A stretch of DNA of 64,000 nucleotides from Bacteroidota bacterium (GCA_016715625.1 JADJZU010000005.1:106982-170981); one strand, 5' to 3'. Counted from the first letter of the stretch, positions 17,870-27,453 are shown. Notes: a model not told the origin generated them from the sequence alone. A program made the numbers and translations.

Positions 17870-20374
17870 ATGCCTTCCAACAATTTTAATATAGAAGGAT
17901 TAACGGCAAATGAAGTTTTGAAATCCAGAGAAACTTATGGCCGAAATGTTGTGAGTTTTAAGAGGCAAAATCCGCTTTTTGCAGCGCTTAAAAGTATACT
18001 GAGTGAACCGATGGTATTGCTGCTGTTGGTAGCTGCATGCATTTATTTTGTAAGCGGTAAGTTGGGAGATGGTTTGTTTTTAACCTCAGCAATTATACTG
18101 GTAGCGGCAATTTCACTTTATCAGGATTCCAGAAGTCGTTCTGCAATTGAAAAATTGAAACAATATACTCAGCCGGTTTGTAAGGTAATACGCGATGGTG
18201 CAGTAACGGAGATTGCCAGTGAAGAATTAGTGATAGGCGATGCACTTATCGTAGATGAAGGCACCCTGATTACAGCCGATGGCGCAATTTTGCATTCCAA
18301 CGATTTTTCAGTGAACGAATCCATATTAACCGGGGAATCGCTATCGGTATACAAAGACAAATCCGGAGAAGATAATCGTATTTATTGTGGTACGAGCGTA
18401 ACGAGCGGTTTAGCTATTGCTACCATAACTGCTATAGCCGGAGATACCCGACTTGGAAAAATCGGCAAAAGCCTCGAGTCGATTAAAGAGGAGAAAACAC
18501 CTCTCGAACTGCAAATTGGCAGCTTTGTCAAAAGCATGGCAATAATAGGTGCCTTGGTTTTTGTGACTGTGTGGGGCATTAACTATTTCAGAAGTAAAGA
18601 TGTACTGGATAGCTTGTTAAAGGCACTCACCCTGGCGATGAGTATTTTGCCAGAGGAGATACCGGTAGCATTTACCACGTTTATGGCTTTGGGGGCATGG
18701 CGGCTGATGCAAATGGGCATTGTAGTAAAGCAAATGAAAACAGTGGAAACATTGGGGAGTGCCACTGTCATTTGCACCGACAAAACAGGTACGCTAACAG
18801 AAAATCGGATGAGTCTTGCCGCTCTGTTTCATTTGGATGACAGTCGAATTGTTAAAGCAGCATCCAGTATGAATGAAAAGGATGCGGCTCTTATTCGACT
18901 TGGAATGTGGGCAAGCGAACCAATTCCTTTTGATCCTATGGAAGTGGCATTGCACGAGTCTTATATCGCCACTGCACAATATGATGAGCGTCCGCAATTT
19001 AAAATGGTTCATGAGTATCCCCTGGGAGGAAAGCCACCCATGATGACGCATCTTTTTGAGGACGCAGCCGGAACTAGAATCATTGCTGCGAAAGGTGCTC
19101 CTGAAGCATTTTTAAATACCAGTGGTTTAAATGATACAGAACGGGCCGAGGTATTGAAAGCTGTGGCAAAACTGGCAAGTGAAGGATACCGGGTTTTAGG
19201 AGTAGCAGCAGTACACTTTGACGGGAACGATTATCCTGCCGCGCAACAGGATTTTAAATTTTCTTTAAAGGGGCTTGTTGCTTTTTATGATCCACCGAAG
19301 CATAACATAGCGGAGGTATTGCAGAAATTTTACACTGCCGGTGTAGCCGTTAAAATAGTGACTGGCGACAATGCGGCTACTACAACAGCTATTGCCCAGC
19401 AGATTAAATTTATTGGTAGTGAACGTGGAATGACCGGTGATGATTTAATGAAACTCAGCGATAAGGAGTTGCAGGACTGCGTCATGGATACGAATGTGTA
19501 TACACGAATGTTTCCGGAGGCAAAATTGAGAATTATGGAAGCCCTGAAAGCAAAGCAACAGATTGTAGCAATGATTGGGGATGGCGTAAATGACGGTCCG
19601 GCACTCAAAGCAGCACATATTGGTATTGCCATGGGTAAAAAGGGGACAGAGATTGCTAAGCAAGCGGCATCACTTGTTTTGGTGGAGGATGATTTGAGCA
19701 AAATGGTGGATGCCATTGCCATGGGCAGAAAGATATATGCTAATCTTAAGAAAGCGGTTCAGTACATCATTTCCATCCATATCCCGATTATTCTAACCGT
19801 ATTTATTCCGCTGTTGTTGGGTTGGATTTATCCCAATATTTTTTCACCGGTGCATGTCATTTTCCTGGAGTTGATCATGGGACCTACCTGCTCTATCATA
19901 TATGAGAATGAACCCATGGAGGCAAATACACTGCAACTGCCGCCTTGTCCTTTTACTACTACGTTTTTCCGATTTAGCGAATTGGCTACAAGTGTTGTTC
20001 AAGGCTTGGTAATTGCAGCAGGAACACTTTCTGTGTATCAGTACGGTGTATATTTGGGATATAGCGAAGAACTTACTCGCTCAGTCGTATTTAGCACACT
20101 TATTTTCGCTAATGTTTTCCTTACACTGATCAATCGGTCTTTTTATTACTCCGTATTTACCACGATGTTTTACAAGAATGTACTTTTGCCAATTGCGTTG
20201 GCTACCACCTTGCTCTTATTAGTGTTGTTGTTATATGTTCCCTTGGTGGCTGATTTCTTTCAATTGCGCGGGCTCTCACCTATGCAGTTGTTAATGAGTG
20301 TGTCAGTCGGGTTTTTATCTGTTATTTGGTTTGAGCTTGTAAAGTGGTTTCACAGAAGAAAAACACAATCATAA
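17870..20374 (+). CDS. cation-transporting P-type ATPase (P2-like)
   Basis: The 834-residue protein has all P-type landmarks: actuator motif TGES (154-157), phosphorylation loop DKTGTLT with the acyl-phosphate Asp at 304, TGDNAATTTAIA and the hinge MIGDGVNDGPALKAAHIG. Transmembrane helices flank these domains. TM4 has PEEIPVAF, close to the PEGLP of Ca2+-ATPases. TM6 reads LELIMGPTCSIIYENEP, where related bacterial pumps often have Asp in place of the Gly. No N-terminal metal-binding CxxC domain is present, arguing against a P1B heavy-metal pump. Calcium or manganese export is a guess. It is a single-gene unit convergent with mltG. Confidence 0.88.
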   Translation: MPSNNFNIEGLTANEVLKSRETYGRNVVSFKRQNPLFAALKSILSEPMVLLLLVAACIYFVSGKLGDGLFLTSAIILVAAISLYQDSRSRSAIEKLKQYTQPVCKVIRDGAVTEIASEELVIGDALIVDEGTLITADGAILHSNDFSVNESILTGESLSVYKDKSGEDNRIYCGTSVTSGLAIATITAIAGDTRLGKIGKSLESIKEEKTPLELQIGSFVKSMAIIGALVFVTVWGINYFRSKDVLDSLLKALTLAMSILPEEIPVAFTTFMALGAWRLMQMGIVVKQMKTVETLGSATVICTDKTGTLTENRMSLAALFHLDDSRIVKAASSMNEKDAALIRLGMWASEPIPFDPMEVALHESYIATAQYDERPQFKMVHEYPLGGKPPMMTHLFEDAAGTRIIAAKGAPEAFLNTSGLNDTERAEVLKAVAKLASEGYRVLGVAAVHFDGNDYPAAQQDFKFSLKGLVAFYDPPKHNIAEVLQKFYTAGVAVKIVTGDNAATTTAIAQQIKFIGSERGMTGDDLMKLSDKELQDCVMDTNVYTRMFPEAKLRIMEALKAKQQIVAMIGDGVNDGPALKAAHIGIAMGKKGTEIAKQAASLVLVEDDLSKMVDAIAMGRKIYANLKKAVQYIISIHIPIILTVFIPLLLGWIYPNIFSPVHVIFLELIMGPTCSIIYENEPMEANTLQLPPCPFTTTFFRFSELATSVVQGLVIAAGTLSVYQYGVYLGYSEELTRSVVFSTLIFANVFLTLINRSFYYSVFTTMFYKNVLLPIALATTLLLLVLLLYVPLVADFFQLRGLSPMQLLMSVSVGFLSVIWFELVKWFHRRKTQS

Positions 20375-20411
20375 ATGTGGTGTAACTGACAACGTAAATT
20401 TTTTACGAATG

Positions 20412-21443
20412 CTATCGGATATTCATGGCATCCAGCTTTTTTCTGTACATAGCAGCTACCCGCATTTGATCCTCATAAGATTCCGAAAAAATAGAATAGC
20501 CACTCATATCAGGGTTGGCACAGAAGTAAAGATACCGATGTGCCTCGGCATGCAGCACAGCCTCGATTGATTTTTTTCGAGGCATGCAAATAGGGCCGGG
20601 AGGCAATCCGGCATATTTATAAGTATTGTAAGGGGTATCGTATTCTTTATGGTAAGCGGTGACGCGTTTTGCCGTAAAGTCTTTCCTGGCAAACACAAGT
20701 GTTGGATCGGCCTGCAAGGGCATATTAATTCTCAATCGGTTTAAATACACCCCCGCAACGGTGGCCATTTCTTTGTCGAAAATCACTTCTTTCTCTACGA
20801 TGGACGCCAGGGTGGTTATTTGTGATTCTGTAAAATGTAAATCGGTAGCGATTTGTTTCCGCTCCTTGTTCCAGTAATCAGCGTATGCTTTTTGCATCTT
20901 TTCCAAGAACTTGCTTTCGCTTACGTTCCAATAAAATTCGTAATTGTCAACAATGAATCTCGATAAAATATTGTTGGTGTCTGTTTGGTATTTTCTGCAA
21001 AAATCTTGACTGCTAAGTTTGCTTAGCAGTGCAACCGAATCTATTTCCAATGTGCGGCCTACCAGCCCCGCAAATTCTTCTTTGGTGCGGATATTGTAAA
21101 TCACAAGCTGAACCGGTGTTTGCAATCCCCCCTTCAGTAAATTTACAATAGCGCGATTTCCCTTGCCGCTACGCAAAACATAGTGCCCACTGCGTATCTT
21201 TTTATCGTAACCCTTCAAGCGACAGGTCCATTCAAAAGAATTATAATTCTTTAAAGCGTTTTTGCTCTTTAATATACGAACTACATCTGCATAGCTTGAG
21301 CCGGTAGGTATCTTGATGCTAATGGTTCGTTGTGTTTTGTCCGCGAGTTGAACATTATCCAGAACGAAAACATAGACTATCCCTACCCCGCCAACGACAG
21401 CAATAAGTAGAATAAGCATTAGAATAGTTGCGCTACGTTTCAT
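20412..21443 (-). CDS. mltG: endolytic murein transglycosylase MltG
   Basis: An N-terminal membrane anchor (MKRSATILMLILLIAVVGGV) is followed by a YceG/MltG domain with the catalytic Glu in TLASIVEKEVIFDKEMA, GVYLNRLRINMPLQADPTLVF and YNTYKYAGLPPGPICMP. It cleaves nascent peptidoglycan glycan strands on the outer face of the inner membrane. The start is fixed by the TAATG junction at 21441-21445, where the ATG overlaps the stop of the upstream DCC-family gene by one base. That implies translational coupling; a longer reading to 21509 is not needed. Confidence 0.95.
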   Translation of the reverse strand: MKRSATILMLILLIAVVGGVGIVYVFVLDNVQLADKTQRTISIKIPTGSSYADVVRILKSKNALKNYNSFEWTCRLKGYDKKIRSGHYVLRSGKGNRAIVNLLKGGLQTPVQLVIYNIRTKEEFAGLVGRTLEIDSVALLSKLSSQDFCRKYQTDTNNILSRFIVDNYEFYWNVSESKFLEKMQKAYADYWNKERKQIATDLHFTESQITTLASIVEKEVIFDKEMATVAGVYLNRLRINMPLQADPTLVFARKDFTAKRVTAYHKEYDTPYNTYKYAGLPPGPICMPRKKSIEAVLHAEAHRYLYFCANPDMSGYSIFSESYEDQMRVAAMYRKKLDAMNIR

Positions 21444-21847
21444 TAGGGTATAAACTTTGATTTTAAATCCGGAGTTGGTATTCTGCACTGGTCGGTTTTC
21501 CCAAACCATTTATAACGGTTTCCTGCTATCACGTTGTAAATGCCGTTGCGTAAAAATGCCGGTACAGAAATCAGTGCAAAAAGTAGTTTATAAGGAAATC
21601 CTAGTTTGCGAAAAACATGAAGTGCAGCAGTGCTTCGGTCATAAATAGTGGGACCATCTACCAGCAAAAAAGTATCGTAATCTTCTTTATTCAGGTTGGC
21701 TTTTAGAAGTATTTCTTTCCCATAATCAGATTGAAGAGAGGCGAACCTGAACACATTTTTTTTGTCTCTGTCGATGATGAAGTTTACGGCTCCGTTGCAT
21801 AGGTTACAAACGCCATCAAATAGTATTACAGGCCCTTCTTCGGTCAT
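21443..21847 (-). CDS. thiol-disulfide oxidoreductase-like DCC family protein (DUF393)
   Basis: The 134-residue protein opens with VILFDGVCNLCNGAVNFIIDRD, carrying the DGxCxxC motif that names the DCC family, and continues with FRFASLQSDYG and YDRSTAALHVFRKLG. No signal peptide is present. The CxxC suggests a thioredoxin-like redox role, but the function of the family is not well defined. Its stop overlaps the mltG start by one base. Confidence 0.87.
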   Translation of the reverse strand: MTEEGPVILFDGVCNLCNGAVNFIIDRDKKNVFRFASLQSDYGKEILLKANLNKEDYDTFLLVDGPTIYDRSTAALHVFRKLGFPYKLLFALISVPAFLRNGIYNVIAGNRYKWFGKTDQCRIPTPDLKSKFIP

Positions 21848-21860
21848 CTTGAAACTAGGT

Positions 21861-24104
21861 TTAGCGCTTCACTATTTTTACCGTTTGGTTCAGTGATGTG
21901 TGCTCCTGCGAAAAGCGGGCAAAGTAGATGCCTGCGGGTAAATCAGCTATGCTGAAAGATGTAACGTTGTTTAGCATCATTACTTCATGCCCCATCATAT
22001 TGTAAAGCCGAACATCCGTATTTTCCAAGGGTGTTTGTACGTAAACTTTGTCTTGTGTGGGGTTAGGGAATATTTGTAATGGTATATCGCTACTTTCTAA
22101 GTCTTTTACTGCATTATAGGAATCTGCCCCCCAATAGTTGGTGTCAAAAATTAACCGAAACATCAGCGAACCTTGATCGGTAATCACCGTGGGATGCCAA
22201 TTGCCGGAATAGAAGGCAAAAAGATGCTGCAGCCCTAAGCCGCTGTTGAAATCAAATCCAACCTGCAGACTTCTCTCATCAGTTTGTACCCAGCCGGCAT
22301 ATATTTTATTTGAAACCAATAACGGTGTGTCTAGCAGGTAGGTGGTAAAGCCATTTGCAGAGTCGATGTAAATGGGCTTTTTGTTGTCGAGCGTGGCGAT
22401 AGGCTCATCCACAAAATTCACATCTCCCAGTTTAATCGAATCCCAAATGTTGAAATTGAAAACTAAGTCGCCAACATTCCCTTCTATGTTATTATACATG
22501 ATTTGAATGCCTACCAAGGTATCCGGAAATGCCAGCGGAAACTCCACCGCTACTTTCTTTAATCCAACTCCCGATAATCCGTATGCTGCTTCCGCACTTC
22601 CATCATCGTAGGCCATCACATTACTGAATATTTGCGTTAATTTCAGGGTGTCATTGTCGGGCAAAGCATCGCCACTTCCAAAATATTTTTCGGACAGAAT
22701 CACAAAACTATCCATCGGCATGCCGGTGATGTTATACTCTGAAAACGGATAAGTCCCCTGATTTAAATTGAAATCTACGATGTTGAAATTTTCTGATACT
22801 TCAGGTGCCACCACAGACGCGGATGGATACAGCATACTTGCTTTGCGTGTAATAAACTTATTGGTGGGGTTGGCCGGGTCCAGATTTTGGATGGTAAAAT
22901 ACAGTGTATCGCTAAGGTCAGTTGCTCCGATAAACTGGTCAGCGGGCAAGAGCGAGAAATTTTTGGTGATAGGCTGGTAAGGATAAACAAAGGCTATATC
23001 CTGAATAATAGTGTCCACGGCACTTCTTCCGGCATCCAGTTTCACATAGTCAATATGCCATTGGTCAACTGCTCCATACAAGGCGGCTTTATTTCTGAAT
23101 CTAAACTGGAATGAGTTATGGAAGTATGAGTTTTGAATCGGGCGGTCGGGCACCAGCACAAGCACTTGCTGAAATACATTTGGCACTGCAGCTAGCGTTG
23201 CATATCCGGGTGTTCCCCACACACTGTCCCACACGCCACCCACATCACGAAACTCCAGAATTAATGAATCTCCCACTTCCGGTTTATCCCCCAGTCCTTT
23301 TCCTTCGTAAAAAAAACTCAGATATACCGAATCGCCTACGCTCAGACCGCTCAGGTTAATAGGATATGAGGTGAAATAGTCTGCATCGCCAAATGTGCTT
23401 GTATTTGTGTTATTATACGGAAGACCATACTCATTTAATCCGTCCAGCGTCACAACTCCAATAGTCGGTGGTGATATGGGGTAAGTGGTATTCCAGAAGG
23501 CATAGTTGTCGAACCATTTTTTGTTAGGCTCTCCCTGCACAAAATGAACTAATGGAGCATAGTTAATGGTTTGAAGTCCTGGATTTACCAGCACCGTGTC
23601 CTGCACTGTTCCATCTGTGTTAAAGATATATCGGTAGTAAGGCTTCCAGAAGTAGTTGGTTTGTGGTGTCTTGCTGAAACAAGAAGCTGTTCCGGGTCCA
23701 AAATATGTAAATACTATAGGTACATCAGCTACAGAATCGGTTTTTTGCAATATTGTATCGTAAGTATAAGTGTAGGAACTATCAGAAATAAAATCGCCCT
23801 GAATGGTGGATATACCCTCCGGGCCAAGACAGGTGCCAAAAACATTGGTATATGAAGCTGTAATATTGTTTTGCGCCCATTTATAAGAGCGTAAGGTGTT
23901 GGAAGAAAAATCATCCACAAAAGGCAACGAGAGTGTATCGCTAAATATAACGTATTGACTTTTGTCTATCAGGTATTTATGTTGTTGCTGTTTTGCAGCA
24001 TGATAGATGCTGGCATTAAACGTGGCGGGCGATAGTGATTCCACTTGCGCAAAAACTGATGTAGCCAATAATGAAAAGGCAAAAATGAAAACCGTATGCT
24101 TCAT
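21861..24104 (-). CDS. secreted protein with type A T9SS sorting domain
   Basis: The 747-residue protein starts with a signal peptide (MKHTVFIFAFSLLATSVFAQ). The mature part is rich in Asp, Gly and aromatic residues typical of beta-sandwich surface proteins. It includes a segment about 70 residues in with LSLPFVDDFSSNTLRSYKWA, similar to the jelly-roll start of many T9SS cargos. The end has LQIFPNPTQDKVYVQT and YNMMGHEVMMLNN, then PAGIYFARFSQE-KIVKR, a Por secretion tail. No catalytic domain is recognised. It may be cotranscribed with the DCC gene 13 bases downstream. Confidence 0.85.
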   Translation of the reverse strand: MKHTVFIFAFSLLATSVFAQVESLSPATFNASIYHAAKQQQHKYLIDKSQYVIFSDTLSLPFVDDFSSNTLRSYKWAQNNITASYTNVFGTCLGPEGISTIQGDFISDSSYTYTYDTILQKTDSVADVPIVFTYFGPGTASCFSKTPQTNYFWKPYYRYIFNTDGTVQDTVLVNPGLQTINYAPLVHFVQGEPNKKWFDNYAFWNTTYPISPPTIGVVTLDGLNEYGLPYNNTNTSTFGDADYFTSYPINLSGLSVGDSVYLSFFYEGKGLGDKPEVGDSLILEFRDVGGVWDSVWGTPGYATLAAVPNVFQQVLVLVPDRPIQNSYFHNSFQFRFRNKAALYGAVDQWHIDYVKLDAGRSAVDTIIQDIAFVYPYQPITKNFSLLPADQFIGATDLSDTLYFTIQNLDPANPTNKFITRKASMLYPSASVVAPEVSENFNIVDFNLNQGTYPFSEYNITGMPMDSFVILSEKYFGSGDALPDNDTLKLTQIFSNVMAYDDGSAEAAYGLSGVGLKKVAVEFPLAFPDTLVGIQIMYNNIEGNVGDLVFNFNIWDSIKLGDVNFVDEPIATLDNKKPIYIDSANGFTTYLLDTPLLVSNKIYAGWVQTDERSLQVGFDFNSGLGLQHLFAFYSGNWHPTVITDQGSLMFRLIFDTNYWGADSYNAVKDLESSDIPLQIFPNPTQDKVYVQTPLENTDVRLYNMMGHEVMMLNNVTSFSIADLPAGIYFARFSQEHTSLNQTVKIVKR

Positions 24105-24165
24105 GAATCCGATTGAAGTTCGAAGAACGCAAATAAAGAAATTTTATTGGCTATGCCCGGGACAC

Positions 24166-24570
24166 TTAGTCTTCCACCCGAGCTCCTTCGTTGGTCTTTA
24201 TAAAATGTATGATTGACTTATTCTTTAAATCGGCTACAGAGGTTAGCTCCATTTCTTTTTCATCCAACTTGGTAATGTCATATACGGTTTCCGGTTTTTC
24301 AGCCATCGTTTTCGATTTCAATGTCAGTTTGTTATCGGTTATTTCGTAGGTGCCTTTCTCCACTGCACCGGCCATGTTTATCATATATCCACCTTCTTCA
24401 TTAAACTCCCACATCCAACTGCCAAACGATGTCACATCCATCACTGTTTCGTTCAGGTTAACATCGGTTACTCGCCAAATGCCTACCAGTTTTTCTTTTT
24501 GTTCATTGGTGCATTGTGTAAGCATCAGAACCATTCCGAAGCAGGCAATAAAGATTTTGAACTGTTTCAT
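24166..24570 (-). CDS. lipocalin-like lipoprotein
   Basis: The 134-residue protein has a lipoprotein signal (MKQFKIFIACFGMVLMLTQC). A small beta-barrel-like pattern follows: LVGIWRVTDVNLNETV, MWEFNEEGGYMINMAGAVEKGTYEI, DNKLTLKS. This resembles the lipocalin-like families common in Bacteroidota. It lies 3 bases downstream of a similar lipoprotein gene, so the two are probably a paralogous pair in one transcript. The ligand is unknown. Confidence 0.7.
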   Translation of the reverse strand: MKQFKIFIACFGMVLMLTQCTNEQKEKLVGIWRVTDVNLNETVMDVTSFGSWMWEFNEEGGYMINMAGAVEKGTYEITDNKLTLKSKTMAEKPETVYDITKLDEKEMELTSVADLKNKSIIHFIKTNEGARVED

Positions 24571-24573
24571 CGT

Positions 24574-24999
24574 TTACTTTTTTGGAACCATAAAAAACTG
24601 CAACTCTTGTTCCGAGCCCCCCTTTTCAGCTGCCGGAACGCGCATTTTAAAACTATATCTTTCTAAAGAAAGTTCGGTAATGTTGTAAGTTTTTGCTACG
24701 CCATCAGCGCCAGTTACAGTAATTTTTGAACCATTCCAGTTTAGTTTCCAGGTGCCTTTTAACTTATCGGTTCCCATGCTGGCTTCATAGGTGCCATCCG
24801 GGTTATAGGCTAGTGAATAACTGGCTTTTTGTTGTGCAATAATCTCCTGCACGGCTGGTTCCATTTCAGGTGGAATGGGTGTTAGATACTCCATGTTATC
24901 TAACTTCCAGGTTTGTGTGAGATACTTTTCTTTTTCGCCTTTGCAGGATGCCAAAAACAAGAAAGCGAAAATCAGCAAGTAAGAATATTGTTTGCGCAT
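24574..24999 (-). CDS. lipocalin-like lipoprotein
   Basis: The 141-residue protein has a lipoprotein signal (MRKQYSYLLIFAFLFLASC) and a lipocalin-like beta pattern (TQTWKLDNMEYL, YNPDGTYEASMGTDKLKGTWKL, SKITVTGADG, YNITELSLERYSF). Layout and length match the next gene, suggesting tandem duplication and divergence. It is divergent from rlmH with only 54 bases between start codons, so the promoters must overlap or be very short. Confidence 0.7.
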   Translation of the reverse strand: MRKQYSYLLIFAFLFLASCKGEKEKYLTQTWKLDNMEYLTPIPPEMEPAVQEIIAQQKASYSLAYNPDGTYEASMGTDKLKGTWKLNWNGSKITVTGADGVAKTYNITELSLERYSFKMRVPAAEKGGSEQELQFFMVPKK

Positions 25000-25053
25000 G
25001 GTAAAAATGTTGGTGGCTAAAATAGATTCGCATATTGCATTTTCAAATACAGA

Positions 25054-25524
25054 ATGAAAATAACCTTGATAGTGGTGGGTAAAACCACATTAGCGGAAGT
25101 GAAATCTGTTTGCGAGGAATATCACAAACGGATAAATCGGTATTTGAAGTTTGAAGAAACGGTGATTGACAACTCTTCAATTCGTTTCAATGATGCTGAT
25201 AAGGTAAAGGAACGCGAGGGGGAGTTAATATTAAAGCGAATTTCGGCTACCGATTTTCTGATACTGTTGGATGAAAAAGGGAAGGAGTTTAACTCGGAGC
25301 AGTATGCCGCCTATGTTGAAAATTTAATGCTTCAATCTCACAAGAATATCTGCTTTGTCATTGGAGGTGCCTATGGTTTTTCAAAGGAAGTGTATGCGCG
25401 GGCAAACGCAAAACTATGCTTATCCAGAATGACGTTTTCGCATCAGATTATTCGAATACTTTTTGCAGAGCAGCTTTATCGCGCTTTCACTATTATTCGT
25501 AAAGAACCGTATCACCACCAATAG
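25054..25524 (+). CDS. rlmH: 23S rRNA (pseudouridine1915-N3)-methyltransferase RlmH
   Basis: The 156 residues match the SPOUT-fold RlmH family: MKITLIVVGKTTLAEVKSVCEEYHKRI at the start, LLDEKGKEFNSEQYA, then the knot region FVIGGAYGFSKEVYARA and LSRMTFSHQIIRILFAEQLYRAFTI, ending KEPYHHQ. It methylates pseudouridine 1915 of 23S rRNA in helix 69. The rhomboid gene follows with a 2-base gap. Confidence 0.97.
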   Translation: MKITLIVVGKTTLAEVKSVCEEYHKRINRYLKFEETVIDNSSIRFNDADKVKEREGELILKRISATDFLILLDEKGKEFNSEQYAAYVENLMLQSHKNICFVIGGAYGFSKEVYARANAKLCLSRMTFSHQIIRILFAEQLYRAFTIIRKEPYHHQ

Positions 25525-25526
25525 CT

Positions 25527-26141
25527 ATGAGTATTACAATTTTAATTATCGGGGTTACCACTACTATATCCTTGTTTGCTCTCAGTAATTCTCAGTGGAT
25601 ATACAATCTGCTTTATTACCCATATCGGATGTGGCGCTACAAAGAGTGGCACAGGTCTGTTTCTTGTGGATTTATACATGCAGACTTAATGCATCTGCTC
25701 TTTAATATGTATGCATTGTATGGTTTTGGCGAGTATGTAGAAAACTGGTTCTCGGGGCTCTATGGGCCTTGGGGAATAACCTTATATGTAATCATGTATT
25801 TTGGCGCAATAGCCTTGGCCGATTCCTATAATTTGTTCCGACATCGAGACGACATAAACTACAGAAGTCTGGGCGCATCGGGTGGCGTTTCAGCTGTTAT
25901 TTTTGCATCCATCTTGTTTCATCCTTATGGTAAAATTGGTTTTCTCTTTTTACCCGTAGGGATTCCTTCCATTGTTTTTGGTCCATTGTATTTGTTCTAT
26001 TGTGTATACATGGCTAAGCGAGGTCAAGACAATATCGGACACTTGGCACACTTTACCGGAGCTGTTTTTGGTTTTGTTTTTCCAATAATTTTCGAGCCCA
26101 GACTGATTCCTTATTTCATAGGACAGGTTTTAGGGCAGTAA
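25527..26141 (+). CDS. rhomboid family intramembrane serine protease
   Basis: About six hydrophobic segments are visible in 204 residues. Rhomboid signatures are present: FIHADLMHLLFNMYALYGFG in the early helices, the nucleophile motif GASGG with Ser at about residue 118, and NIGHLAHFTGAVFG with the catalytic His at about 175. The protein is therefore predicted to be active in cleaving membrane proteins. The substrate is unknown. It is probably translated from the rlmH transcript. Confidence 0.88.
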   Translation: MSITILIIGVTTTISLFALSNSQWIYNLLYYPYRMWRYKEWHRSVSCGFIHADLMHLLFNMYALYGFGEYVENWFSGLYGPWGITLYVIMYFGAIALADSYNLFRHRDDINYRSLGASGGVSAVIFASILFHPYGKIGFLFLPVGIPSIVFGPLYLFYCVYMAKRGQDNIGHLAHFTGAVFGFVFPIIFEPRLIPYFIGQVLGQ

Positions 26142-26152
26142 TTAAAATATGA

Positions 26153-27166
26153 ATGATGATGATTGATTTAAGAAGCGACACCGTTACTAAACCTTCCCCC
26201 GGAATGTTGAAGGCGATGATGGATGCGGAATTGGGAGACGATGTATTTGGCGAAGATCCTACCGTCCGAAAGTTGGAAGAAATGTGCGCAGCCCTTTTTG
26301 GCATGGAAGCCGGATTGTTTTGTCCAAGCGGCACGATGACCAACCAGATTGCTATAAAAGCTCAAACCCAGCCGCTGGATGAAATTATATGCGATAAACT
26401 ATCCCACATTTACAACTACGAAACCGGTGGATGGGCCTTTCATTCCGGTGTTTCTATACGCCTGGCAGACGGTGAAAGAGGCCGAATGACAGCTGCGCAA
26501 GTAAACGAATTGATTTTGCCGGATTATGATTGGTATCCCAATTCAAGATTAGTGGCTATTGAAAATACGGTAAACAAAGGTGGCGGAAGCGTTTACTCAA
26601 TAGCCGAAATGCAAGCGCTAAGCAGATTTTGCCGCACCCGCAATCTTACCTTTCACTTAGATGGGGCTCGCATTTTTAATGCATTAACTGCATTAAAAGC
26701 CACTCCGGCAGATTTGCATGGGCTATTCGACAGTTTATCTATTTGTATCAGCAAAGGACTCGGAGCACCGGCCGGTAGCGTGCTGTTGGGAAGTGCCACG
26801 ATGATTAAACGCAGTAGAAAAATCAGAAAAGTGATGGGCGGTGGAATGCGGCAAAGTGGTCTGTTAGCCGCTGCTTGTATCTATGCGCTGGAAAATAACC
26901 GAGCACGCCTTTCCGATGACCATGATAATGCCCGTAGAATTGCAGAAGCACTTGTCGACTATCCATGGGTAAAAAGGTTACTGCCGGTGGAAACCAACAT
27001 TATCATTTTTGAGGTAGAGGATGCTGCATCTATAGCCGAAAAATTTGCAAATCTTGGGGTGCGCACTTCTCCATTTTCGCCTACGCTCTTGCGAATGGTT
27101 ACTCACCTGGATGTGTCTTTATCGATGGTTAATACTCTTATTCAGCAGGTATTGCCGGCCATTTAA
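26153..27166 (+). CDS. ltaE: low-specificity L-threonine aldolase
   Basis: The 337-residue PLP enzyme of the threonine aldolase family starts IDLRSDTVTKPSPGML, has GDDVFGEDPTV and FCPSGTMTNQ, then the HLDGARIFNA segment and the PLP-lysine motif SKGLGAPAGS. It cleaves threonine or allo-threonine to glycine and acetaldehyde. Three Met codons are clustered at the start (MMMIDLRSDT), so the exact first codon may be two codons in. It may extend the rlmH-rhomboid transcript and is followed by a strong terminator. Confidence 0.93.
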   Translation: MMMIDLRSDTVTKPSPGMLKAMMDAELGDDVFGEDPTVRKLEEMCAALFGMEAGLFCPSGTMTNQIAIKAQTQPLDEIICDKLSHIYNYETGGWAFHSGVSIRLADGERGRMTAAQVNELILPDYDWYPNSRLVAIENTVNKGGGSVYSIAEMQALSRFCRTRNLTFHLDGARIFNALTALKATPADLHGLFDSLSICISKGLGAPAGSVLLGSATMIKRSRKIRKVMGGGMRQSGLLAAACIYALENNRARLSDDHDNARRIAEALVDYPWVKRLLPVETNIIIFEVEDAASIAEKFANLGVRTSPFSPTLLRMVTHLDVSLSMVNTLIQQVLPAI

Positions 27167-27172
27167 GGGCAG

Positions 27173-27211
27173 AAAAAAAGCTGCACATCTAGCGAAGTGC
27201 AGCTTTTTTTT
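27173..27211. terminator. bidirectional terminator after ltaE
   Basis: A7 followed by GCTGCAC (27180-27186) pairs with GTGCAGC (27197-27203) followed by T8. The loop is about 10 bases. It sits between ltaE (plus) and the convergent DUF2795 gene (minus), with a U-run available in either direction. Confidence 0.85.
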
Positions 27212-27231
27212 GGGAAAGAAGCCCTATGATA

Positions 27232-27453
27232 TCAATGCTCGTCTTCGTGAAAGAAGAAGTCGTCCTTTGTTGGATAATCGGGCCAAATGTCTTCAATGCC
27301 TTCGTACATTTCTCCATCGTCATCTAATTCCTGCAGGTTTTCAATTACTTCAACAGGCGCACCGGAGCGTATGCCATAGTCAATTAATTCATCTTTAGTA
27401 GATGGCCAGGGTGCATCTTCAAGGTAAGATGCCAATTCGAGTGTCCAGAACAT
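27232..27453 (-). CDS. DUF2795 domain protein
   Basis: The 73-residue protein is very acidic and strongly conserved in Bacteroidota, as I recall it: FWTLELASYLEDAPWP, TKDELIDYGIRSGAP, ENLQELDDDGE, IWPDYPTKDDFFF. No signal or membrane segment is present. The function is unknown. Its own short unit ends at the shared terminator. Confidence 0.85.
   Translation of the reverse strand: MFWTLELASYLEDAPWPSTKDELIDYGIRSGAPVEVIENLQELDDDGEMYEGIEDIWPDYPTKDDFFFHEDEH

Noticed and set aside
20393..20407. Small hairpin CGTAAA/TTTACG between the ATPase and mltG genes
   Set aside because: A six-base A/T-rich stem is too weak to call a terminator.
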